DNA from: DATAXV01 sp036272915
GTDB lineage: Bacteria; Chloroflexota; Dormibacteria; Dormibacterales; Dormibacteraceae
Length of the DNA: 8,181 bases
Assembly: GCA_036272915.1 (NCBI GenBank)
Contig: DATAXV010000121.1
Span: forward strand, 1 to 8,181
Direction of reading: 5' to 3'
Position numbers and translations under genes: made by a program. The notes beneath the pieces are model-generated. The model saw nothing but the letters and a program-made list of their open reading frames with translations. It was not told the origin of the DNA and did not search any database. Of this stretch, positions 1-5,265 are shown one piece after another (within the stretch, counting starts at the first letter, position 1; each line of letters begins with the position of its first letter).

Positions 1-1
1 G

Positions 2-991
2 GGCGTCAGGACCATCCTCTTCTCCAAGTTCACCTGGGCCGATCGATCGACCGACCGCTTCCGGCAGGACCTCCACCGCCTCGCCGTCCGCGACCCCTAC
101 GGCGACTACTACATGGCCGGCGGGTATCGCTACCAGACCCCGGCGCAGCTGCTCGACGTGAGCACGCGGCGGCTGGTGCCGATGTGCTTCCTGGCCGAGG
201 ACTACCTCCGCGTCTGCGAGGAGGAGTTCGCCAAGATGCTGGCCGTCCGCCCCGACGGGATCCTCTTCGACGAGTGCCAGCACCACGGTCCGCCGCTCCT
301 GTGCTTCGACGAGAGCCACGGGCACCGGCCCGGCGCCCCGATCTACGCCAACGACCGCGTCATGATCCGCCGGCTCGCTCGGATGGCCGAGGAGGCGGGC
401 ATCGAGTTCGTCTTCGCCGGCGAGGCCTGCTACGACTGGGAGCTCGACAGCTACCACGTCATCTACCTGCGCAGCGCCAGCCGCGGCTACGTGCCCCTGC
501 AGCGGTACCTGACCCCGAACCAGCCGATCATCGCCGCGCTGACCGGCTTCGACGACCGCAACATGATCAACCAGTCGCTGCTCTACCGCCACATCCTCAG
601 CTACGAGTCCTACTGCTTCAAGGGCCAGCTCACCGACTTTCCGCTGACGCTGGCCTACGGGCGGCGGATGGAGGCCCTGCGCGCCGAGCTCCGCCGGCAC
701 CTCTGGGACGGCAGCTTCCGGCACACCGTCGGCGCCGCCGTCGAGGGTGACGGCGGTGCCCACCACCCCTACGCCCACTTCGTCGCCGAGGACGGCACCT
801 CGTGCGTCGCCGTCGCCAACTACGAGGACGCCCCCATCACCATCCGGCCCTCGCTGGCGAGCGGGAGGGCCCTCGGCAGGTGGCGGCTGATCGAGGACGG
901 GACCTGGCGCCCGCTGGAGGGCGCGCTCGCCATCCCCGGCCGGTCGGCCGCGGTGGTGATGGAGGGCCGGGCCGTCGCTGGCGCCGTGTAG
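2..991 (+). CDS. Putative TIM-barrel glycoside hydrolase-like protein, 3' part (5' end outside window)
   Basis: An open frame enters from the left edge and ends at TAG 989-991, giving 329 visible residues. An ATG at 113 is in frame, but the coding pattern continues upstream of it, so it is probably internal. Visible features suggest the second half of an (alpha/beta)8 glycosidase followed by a C-terminal beta-sandwich. A strand ending in DGILFDECQHHG carries Asp90/Glu91, and a later strand FVFAGEACYD carries Glu141; these are candidate catalytic acids. The last ~90 residues (VAVANYEDAPITIRPSL..., ending with VVMEGR) look like the all-beta domain that often closes such enzymes. It resembles large uncharacterised glycosidase-like proteins (DUF6259-type) by impression only. 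The substrate is unknown. The GNAT gene follows within 13 bases, so they may be cotranscribed. It could instead be a non-catalytic barrel protein, because the N-terminal half cannot be inspected. Confidence 0.7.
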   Translation, partial: GVRTILFSKFTWADRSTDRFRQDLHRLAVRDPYGDYYMAGGYRYQTPAQLLDVSTRRLVPMCFLAEDYLRVCEEEFAKMLAVRPDGILFDECQHHGPPLLCFDESHGHRPGAPIYANDRVMIRRLARMAEEAGIEFVFAGEACYDWELDSYHVIYLRSASRGYVPLQRYLTPNQPIIAALTGFDDRNMINQSLLYRHILSYESYCFKGQLTDFPLTLAYGRRMEALRAELRRHLWDGSFRHTVGAAVEGDGGAHHPYAHFVAEDGTSCVAVANYEDAPITIRPSLASGRALGRWRLIEDGTWRPLEGALAIPGRSAAVVMEGRAVAGAV

Positions 992-1004
992 AGTGCACGG
1001 CGCC

Positions 1005-1562
1005 ATGGACATCACGCTCGAGACCGAGAGGCTGCGGCTGCGGCCGTTCATCCCCGCCGATCTGGAGCACCTCCAGGTCCTCGACAACGACCCCGAGGTG
1101 ATGCGCTTCCTCGCGCCGATCTCGCCGGAGGAGCTCCGCCGGGACTACCTGGAGGGGCCCTACCCCGACGACCACGTGGCCGGCATCGACCGGGCGAGCG
1201 GGGAGTTCCTGGGCTGGTTCGGCATCCATCCCGCTCGCGAGGGGCATCTGGACAACCCGCCCGGCGACCTGTGGCTGGGCTACCGGCTCATGCCCGCGGC
1301 CTGGGGCAGAGGCCTCGCCACCGAGGGTTCGAAGGCCCTGATCGAGAAGGCGTTCACCGCCCTGGGCGCGAGCCGGGTGCGGGCGACGACGATGGCGGTG
1401 AACATCCGGTCGCGCCGCGTCATGGAGCGATCGGGGCTGACCTACGCCGGCACCTATCACCTGGAGTGGGCCGACCCGCTGCCGGGCACCGAGCGCGGGG
1501 AGGTCCTGTACGAGGTCACGCGGGACGGCTGGGAGAGGCGACGCCGAACGGTCGGCTCCTGA
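1005..1562 (+). CDS. GNAT-family N-acetyltransferase (RimJ/RimL-like, Acetyltransf_3)
   Basis: This 185-residue protein has normal single-domain GNAT length. It opens with the characteristic LETERLRLRPF segment (residues 5-15) of the RimJ/RimL-type subgroup, which acetylates protein N-termini or small amines with acetyl-CoA. The pyrophosphate-binding motif A is WGRGLATEG (100-108), preceded by strand WLGYRLMP. The AVNIRSRRVMERSGL segment (131-145) matches the usual AxNxxSxxVxEKxGF helix. The acceptor substrate cannot be told from sequence. I chose ATG 1005 because it directly precedes the conserved start; a GTG at 993 in the same frame would add only four residues. No good Shine-Dalgarno sequence is seen, so translation may depend on coupling with the upstream gene, whose stop is 13 bases away. 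It converges on the sulfatase gene. Confidence 0.93.
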   Translation: MDITLETERLRLRPFIPADLEHLQVLDNDPEVMRFLAPISPEELRRDYLEGPYPDDHVAGIDRASGEFLGWFGIHPAREGHLDNPPGDLWLGYRLMPAAWGRGLATEGSKALIEKAFTALGASRVRATTMAVNIRSRRVMERSGLTYAGTYHLEWADPLPGTERGEVLYEVTRDGWERRRRTVGS

Positions 1563-1626
1563 CCGGAACGCTTCCCGATCAGGTCCGGCCACGCCCCCAT
1601 AATCTCTGATTGCGAGGTTGTCCAGT

Positions 1627-1649
1627 TTGGTGGGGTTACCGCCCACTGA
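1627..1649 (+). terminator. Possible hairpin terminator after the GNAT gene
   Basis: GTGGG (1630-1634) pairs with CCCAC (1642-1646) around a 7-base loop. Two G-T wobbles and one T-A pair extend the stem to 1627-1649. It lies 65 bases after the GNAT stop codon. No T-tract follows, so it is only a candidate terminator or RNA-stabilising stem. Confidence 0.35.
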
Positions 1650-1669
1650 CCTATGCCAGCATGGCCTTG

Positions 1670-1733
1670 GGGGACCACCCCACAGGGTGCCGGCGCGGTA
1701 CTGCCCCGGCCGGGCTCTCGGGGGATGGTCCCC
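1670..1733 (-). terminator. Long imperfect hairpin just beyond the sulfatase stop, candidate (bidirectional) terminator
   Basis: Bases 1670-1677 (GGGGACCA) pair perfectly with 1726-1733 (TGGTCCCC). After a single bulged A at 1725, CCCC 1678-1681 pairs with GGGG 1721-1724, giving 12 base pairs. The 39-base loop can form an inner stem, GCCGG 1689-1693 with CCGGC 1706-1710. The outer end is 5 bases from the sulfatase stop codon, the expected place for a 3'-end structure of that gene. It also lies downstream of the convergent GNAT gene. There is no T-tract on either strand, as is common for 3' structures in high-GC genomes. Confidence 0.55.
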
Positions 1734-1738
1734 ACCTC

Positions 1739-3268
1739 TCAGTCCAGGCGGTTGTGGGAGCTCCTGAGGGTCCATCGCAACCGCTCCTCGGGCTGCGTCA
1801 GCTCCGCCCAATCGGAGAGCAGCTGCCGCCGCCCGGTGCCCAGCTCGAGGACCTCGTGGCGGATGCGTTCCGGATCCCAGCCGTCGAGCACCGACGCGGT
1901 CAGCTCGGCGACGACGCCCGACAGCGACGGGTCCTGGGCGCGATCGGCCAGCTCACCGGGGTCCTCGCGAAGGTTGAAGAGCTGCGGCCGGTCGCCGTGG
2001 TAGTGGATCAGCTTCCAGTCGCCCCGCCGGACCATCCGCTGGAGCACCCCGTCGCGCAGGTAGCGCTGGGGCCAGGAGTAGCCGGTGGCGGAGGCGGTCG
2101 CCCGCCGCGGATCGAAGCACATCTCGGAGAAGGCGACGTCCTGCCAGCGGTCGGCGCCGTCGCCGTCGAGCAGCTGCAGGAGGTCCCGGCCGTGGCCGCC
2201 GGGCAGCGCCGGCGCGCCGGCGATGGCGAGGATGGTCGCCGTGAGGTCGAGGCCGCTGACCACGTTCTCCACGCGCATGCCCCCGGGGATGACCCCGGGC
2301 CAGCGGACGATGCAGGGCGCGGTGACCGCCTCCTCGTGGAAGTTCTGCTTCCACCAGAGGCCGTGCTCCCCGAGCGAGTCGCCGTGGTCGGAGGTGTACA
2401 CGACCACGGTGTCGCCGGCGAGCCCGGTCTCTTCGAGCACCCTGAGGAGCTCGCCGACCATGCCGTCCAGGCGCTCGACCAGGGCCCAGTACGCCGCCCT
2501 CGCCCGCCGCACCTGCTCCAGCGTCACCGCGGTCAGCCCGGTGGCCGCCCTCCAGCTGCTGAGATAGGGGTGCGGCGGGTCCGACCAGCCTCGGGTCGGG
2601 GCGGGCAGCGTGTCGTAGTAGCGCTCGTAGAGCTCGCGCGGGGCGACGTAGGGCTGGTGCGGGAGCATGTAGCCGACGGTGAGCGCGAAGGGCTCGGTCT
2701 GGAGGCCGAGCCGGGCCGCGGCCCCGGCGCGATGCAGGAGGCCGACGGCGTCGGCCGTGACCACCTCGTCGTGGACCTGGTACCCGCTGAGCCCGGATCC
2801 CGCCTTCTGCAGGCTCTCGAGGCCAGGAGCGGCGGCGCCGGTGAGGACGCCCAGGTCGGCCGGCGGCAGGCCGGGGTGGTTCGGGGAATGGTCCCCGACC
2901 GACCTCGAACCATAGCCGAGCAGCTGGTCGGGGCCGATCGAGTGCAGCCGGCCGGCGAGATGGGTCCGGTAGCCGCCGGCTCCCAGGGCGTGGGCCATGG
3001 TCGGGATGCTGGGGGAGAGCGCGTCCTCGTTGGTCCAGACTCGGGTCTCGTGTGGGTGAAGTCCGGTCAGAAGGGACATTCGGGAGGGCGTGCACAGGGG
3101 GCTGGGCACGTACAGGTGCCGGAAGAGGGCTCCCTCGGTGGCCAGCCGGTCCAGGTTCGGGGTGGCGACGATCGGATCGCCGTAGCAGCCGAGCACGGAG
3201 GCGGTGTGCTGGTCGCTGAGGATGTGGAGGATGTTGGGCCGCCGCTCGCGGGCCTCCGCGTCAGCCAT
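1739..3268 (-). CDS. Type I sulfatase (alkaline phosphatase superfamily, Cys-type formylglycine)
   Basis: This 509-residue protein hydrolyses a sulfate (possibly phosphonate) ester. The N-terminal RRPNILHILSDQH (9-21) supplies Asp19 and Gln20 for metal binding. VPSPLCTPSRMSLLTG carries the sulfatase signature C59-T-P-S-R63, whose Cys is oxidised to formylglycine by a separate maturase, none of which is in this window. TSDHGDSLGEHGLWWKQ supplies Asp294, His295 and Lys307, and LPHQPY supplies His204. The C-terminal RRGDWKLIHYHGDRPQLFNLREDPGE is the standard closing subdomain. Length is typical for single-domain bacterial sulfatases and no signal peptide is seen, so a cytoplasmic enzyme is likely. 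One oddity is that the usual GKxH lysine appears as Arg107 in AGRLH. ATG 3268 sits just before the first conserved strand, but no clear Shine-Dalgarno sequence precedes it. The substrate (glycan sulfate, choline sulfate or aryl sulfate) cannot be assigned. Confidence 0.95.
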   Translation of the reverse strand: MADAEARERRPNILHILSDQHTASVLGCYGDPIVATPNLDRLATEGALFRHLYVPSPLCTPSRMSLLTGLHPHETRVWTNEDALSPSIPTMAHALGAGGYRTHLAGRLHSIGPDQLLGYGSRSVGDHSPNHPGLPPADLGVLTGAAAPGLESLQKAGSGLSGYQVHDEVVTADAVGLLHRAGAAARLGLQTEPFALTVGYMLPHQPYVAPRELYERYYDTLPAPTRGWSDPPHPYLSSWRAATGLTAVTLEQVRRARAAYWALVERLDGMVGELLRVLEETGLAGDTVVVYTSDHGDSLGEHGLWWKQNFHEEAVTAPCIVRWPGVIPGGMRVENVVSGLDLTATILAIAGAPALPGGHGRDLLQLLDGDGADRWQDVAFSEMCFDPRRATASATGYSWPQRYLRDGVLQRMVRRGDWKLIHYHGDRPQLFNLREDPGELADRAQDPSLSGVVAELTASVLDGWDPERIRHEVLELGTGRRQLLSDWAELTQPEERLRWTLRSSHNRLD

Positions 3269-3307
3269 CGGTGGCCGTCGGGCGGCGTCGCCGCGTCATC
3301 AGTCCGC

Positions 3308-3335
3308 ACGATAACCACGCCACTCGCGCAGTCCA
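3308..3335 (-). promoter_or_regulatory. Candidate sigma70-type promoter of the sulfatase gene
   Basis: On the minus strand TGGACT (3335-3330) and TATCGT (3313-3308) are separated by 16 bases and resemble -35 and -10 boxes. They would give a leader of roughly 33 bases before the sulfatase ATG at 3268. Just upstream, at 3341-3353, are the small overlapping inverted repeats GTTC-GG-GAAC and CGGGAACCCG, which might be a regulator site. This is pattern matching only. Confidence 0.3.
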
Positions 3336-3430
3336 CCTCCGTTCGGGAACCCGGTTTTGCTCGAGCGGCCGCGCCGACCGCGTCAGTTCGATCGTAGCCG
3401 CGCTTCCTGTGAACGCGGCCGGACCCGCCA

Positions 3431-3461
3431 TCCCCGGAATCGGGGACGGCGTCAGACGCCG
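3431..3461 (-). terminator. Tandem hairpins at the 3' end of the TetR gene
   Basis: Two perfect inverted repeats sit side by side. CGGCGTC-A-GACGCCG (3447-3461) includes the TetR stop codon (complement of TCA 3452-3454). TCCCCG-GAAT-CGGGGA (3431-3446) follows immediately downstream on the minus strand. Together they would fold at the 3' end of the TetR mRNA and could limit read-through into the sulfatase gene in the same direction. No T-tract is present. Confidence 0.45.
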
Positions 3462-4117
3462 CGCCCGCGGATCAGCGGCAGAAAGACCTGGTCGACGATG
3501 TCGACGATGACGCCGTCGGGGACCGACGGGTAGCCGCGGGTGACGTATTCGTTGCGCAGCAGCACGATGGCGACCGTGGCCACGCGCGGACGGAGAGCCT
3601 CCGCCGGCGCCTCGCCGCGGGCGACCGCGCGGTCCAGGATCGTCAGCCAGGCGGGGCTGCCCGGGTTGGCCGAGTTCTCCTGGATCTGAGCCAGCAGCAG
3701 GGGATCGTCGCGGGCGCCGGCGAGAAGAGCCCGCAGGATGCCGCCGATCGGGGACGACCAGGTCCGGTTCGCGCTGCGCAGCAGCTCCAGGGCGTCCTCC
3801 CGCAGCCGGCCGGTGTCCGGGATCTGCGCCGTGTCCACCGCCATCTGGCGGTAGGCGGCGATGCCCAGGGCGGCACGGTTGGGCCAGCGCCGGTAGATCG
3901 TGTTCTTGTTGGTGCCGGCCCGCTCGGCGACCCGGTCCATGGTCATTCCGGCGTATCCGGACTGGTTCAGCTCATCGCCCGCCGCCCGCAGGATCGCCTG
4001 CTCCAGCTCGGCGCCATGACGTCTCGGCGACCGGTGGCGTCGGGTTCGCCGCCCGCCGTCGTGAGGCCGCTCGTAGATGTCCGTCACGATGGGTACATAG
4101 CGTACCCCATCAGTCAC
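3452..4117 (-). CDS. TetR/AcrR-family transcriptional regulator
   Basis: The 221-residue product has the normal length for this family. A basic N-terminal arm (RRTRRHRSPRRHG, 23-35) precedes a classic TetR DNA-binding domain: helix 1 ELEQAILRAAGDELNQSGY (37-55), then MTMDRVAERAGTNKNTIYRRWPNRAAL with the recognition helix and the family's TIYRRWPN turn (73-80). The remaining ~130 residues are helical and should bind ligand and dimerise; the ligand is unknown. The gene is divergent from the hydrolase/MFS operon, and the shared control region holds a perfect 28-bp palindrome, so autoregulation and repression of the operon are likely. GTG 4117 is preceded on its strand by GAGG (4132-4129) and GGGGA (4127-4123, 5 bases before the start). 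A GTG at 4087 in the same frame is a shorter alternative lacking this ribosome-binding sequence but placing all palindromes upstream of the gene. The start is therefore uncertain; the family is not. Confidence 0.92.
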   Translation of the reverse strand: MTDGVRYVPIVTDIYERPHDGGRRTRRHRSPRRHGAELEQAILRAAGDELNQSGYAGMTMDRVAERAGTNKNTIYRRWPNRAALGIAAYRQMAVDTAQIPDTGRLREDALELLRSANRTWSSPIGGILRALLAGARDDPLLLAQIQENSANPGSPAWLTILDRAVARGEAPAEALRPRVATVAIVLLRNEYVTRGYPSVPDGVIVDIVDQVFLPLIRGRGV

Positions 4118-4122
4118 TGATG
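4091..4122. promoter_or_regulatory. Secondary inverted repeats at the TetR gene start, candidate autoregulatory operators
   Basis: Two adjacent inverted repeats are present. GGGTAC-ATAGC-GTACCC (4091-4107) has perfect 6-base arms, and CATCAGT-C-ACTGATG (4108-4122) has perfect 7-base arms around one base. They share GGTAC/GTACC and TCAGT/ACTGA half-sites with the 28-bp palindrome at 4142-4169, and they overlap the likely TetR start codon. They may be weaker sites for the same regulator. Confidence 0.45.
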
Positions 4123-4141
4123 TCCCCGCCTCGATCGAGAA

Positions 4142-4169
4142 TCAGTGTACGGTACGTACCGTACACTGA
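4142..4169. promoter_or_regulatory. Perfect 28-bp palindromic operator for the divergent TetR regulator
   Basis: The left half is TCAGTGTACGGTAC (4142-4155) and the right half (4156-4169) is its exact reverse complement, with no spacer and no mismatch. It lies between the TetR gene and the hydrolase/MFS operon, 31 bases before the operon ATG and 24 bases upstream of the TetR GTG. TetR-family dimers usually bind palindromes in this position. The length and perfect symmetry may allow two dimers to bind. That the neighbouring TetR protein binds here is inference from position. Confidence 0.8.
4144..4167. promoter_or_regulatory. Candidate face-to-face -10 boxes of the divergent promoters, embedded in the operator
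   Basis: The hexamer TACACT, which fits the TANNNT pattern of a -10 box, occurs on the + strand at 4162-4167. By symmetry it also occurs on the - strand at 4149-4144. Transcription from them would start near 4174 (operon, ~27-base leader containing the ribosome-binding site) and near 4137 (TetR, ~20-base leader containing its purine-rich site). Matching -35 boxes are weak. Repressor bound to the palindrome would cover both boxes. Confidence 0.4.
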
Positions 4170-4186
4170 CTTGGAATCGGACTCAT

Positions 4187-4192
4187 GGAGGG
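4187..4192 (+). promoter_or_regulatory. Ribosome-binding site that fixes the start of the hydrolase gene
   Basis: GGAGGG at 4187-4192 lies 8 bases before ATG 4201. This decides against an in-frame ATG at 4120, from which translation would run straight through the 28-bp palindrome. Confidence 0.8.
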
Positions 4193-4200
4193 CGACGACG

Positions 4201-5247
4201 ATGCAGAGAGGCATCGGCTACGACACCGGATTCAGCTATGACGGCGTCAACCGGCGGCCGTTCGACCCCGCGGTCGTCCGCCGCGAGCTGGAGATCATTC
4301 GCGACGAGCTGCACTGCACGGCGGTGCGCCTCTTCGGCAACGAGCTGGACCGGCTCGGCTTCGCGGCCGAGTACGCCGCGGACCTCGGTCTGGAGGTCTG
4401 GTTCTCCCCCTTCACCTATCAGCTCGACGAGGGGGCGATGCTGGAGCTGCTGGCCGACGCCGCCCGGCGGGCCGAGCGGATCCGGCGCCGCGGCGCCGAG
4501 GTCGTCTTCGTGACCGGGGCCGAGCTGAGCCTCTTCAACGCCGGCTACCTGCCCGGGGCGAACCTGGAGGAGCGCGTCGCCGGCCTCATCGGGCGGTCGC
4601 CCGAGGGCCGCAGGCAGCTCATGGCGACGGTCCCCGAGCGCGTCAACGCCTTCCTGGCCAGGGCGGTGACGGTGGTCCGCGAGCGGTTCGGGGGAAGGGT
4701 CACCTACGCCTCCATCCCCATCGAGCGGGTCGACTGGACGCCCTTCGATATCGTTTCCGTCGATGCCCACCGTTCCAAGGAGGTCGCGCACATCTATCAG
4801 CAGGGGATCCACTCCCTCGTCGCCCAGGGGAAGCCGGTCGCGATCACCGAGTTCGGCTGCACCACCCACCGCGGCGCCGCCGACCGCGGCGCGCAGAGCG
4901 GGGACATCGTCGAGTACGACGGGGCGATCCCGATCCGGCTCAAGGGCGACTACGTCCGCGACGAGGAGGAGCAGGCCACGTACCTGCGCGAGCTGCTCGA
5001 CGTCTTCACCGCCGAGGGCGTCGACGCGGCCTTCGCCTGGACCTTCGTCTGCTACGGCATGCCGCATCGCGACGACCCCCGTCTCGACCTGGACATGGCC
5101 AGCTGGGGCGTGGTCAAGATCCTCGACCAGGGCCTGGGCACGACCTATCCGGGTATGCCCTGGGAGCCCAAGGCGGCCTTCACCGAGCTCGCCGGCTACT
5201 ACCGCCGCCTGCAGAACCTGCCGGTCCCGCCGGCCGCCGGTGCGTAG
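4201..5247 (+). CDS. TIM-barrel glycoside hydrolase-like protein (family sometimes labelled 'abortive infection protein')
   Basis: This 348-residue protein looks like a single (alpha/beta)8 barrel. Clear strands are CTAVRLFGN (39-47), GLEVWFSPF (63-71), EVVFVTGAELSLF (100-112), RVTYASIP (166-173), FDIVSVDAH (182-190) and PVAITEFGC (212-220). Glu108 after the fourth strand-like segment and Glu217 in ITEFG are where retaining clan GH-A glycosidases carry acid/base and nucleophile, so a glycosidase-type reaction is plausible but unproven. GCTTHRGAADRGAQ (219-232) and FAWTFVCYGMPHR are further family-like blocks. From memory, relatives in actinomycetes are annotated as abortive phage infection proteins; nothing here supports an antiphage role. 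No signal peptide is visible, so it is probably cytoplasmic. It is the first gene of a two-gene operon with an MFS carrier and sits directly behind the TetR operator. ATG 4201 is set by GGAGGG; the longer form from 4120 would translate operator DNA. Confidence 0.82.
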   Translation: MQRGIGYDTGFSYDGVNRRPFDPAVVRRELEIIRDELHCTAVRLFGNELDRLGFAAEYAADLGLEVWFSPFTYQLDEGAMLELLADAARRAERIRRRGAEVVFVTGAELSLFNAGYLPGANLEERVAGLIGRSPEGRRQLMATVPERVNAFLARAVTVVRERFGGRVTYASIPIERVDWTPFDIVSVDAHRSKEVAHIYQQGIHSLVAQGKPVAITEFGCTTHRGAADRGAQSGDIVEYDGAIPIRLKGDYVRDEEEQATYLRELLDVFTAEGVDAAFAWTFVCYGMPHRDDPRLDLDMASWGVVKILDQGLGTTYPGMPWEPKAAFTELAGYYRRLQNLPVPPAAGA

Positions 5248-5250
5248 CGT

Positions 5251-5255
5251 GGGAG
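5251..5255 (+). promoter_or_regulatory. Ribosome-binding site of the MFS gene
   Basis: GGGAG lies 10 bases before ATG 5266, inside the 18-base gap after the hydrolase stop. It supports this start and cotranscription of the two genes. Confidence 0.55.
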
Positions 5256-5265
5256 CCGCTCGACG

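Larger units (their letters stand above)
1563..1738. other. Convergent intergenic region with hairpins and an AT-richer patch
   Basis: This 176-base gap lies between the 3' ends of the GNAT and sulfatase genes. I find no convincing gene in it. Its centre (about 1598-1637) is clearly less GC-rich than the surroundings, and the rest is dominated by G-runs and C-runs that form the hairpins listed separately. Open frames crossing it are extensions of shadow frames from the neighbouring genes. The AT-richer patch could be a decayed insertion or an ordinary terminator region; nothing recognisable as a transposase remains. Confidence 0.55.

Noticed and set aside
41..57. Short tandem GATC/GACC repeats
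   Set aside because: They are in frame within the first gene (Ala-Asp-Arg-Ser-Thr-Asp-Arg) and fit ordinary codon use; too short to count as a repeat element.
3365..3372. GCGGCCGC palindrome upstream of the sulfatase gene
   Set aside because: Eight-base G/C palindromes are expected by chance in DNA this GC-rich, and it has no partner element.
1610..3397. Long + strand open frame (595 codons) opposite the sulfatase gene
   Set aside because: It lies antisense to a gene with clear sulfatase motifs. Its translation is low-complexity and Arg/Gly/Val/Pro-rich, as expected of shadow frames in high-GC DNA.
4201..5247. Reading the barrel protein as a phage-defence (abortive infection) gene
   Set aside because: The label is known only from annotation of relatives. 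The visible barrel strands, acidic residues, carrier partner and ligand-type regulator offer no support, and no other defence gene is present.
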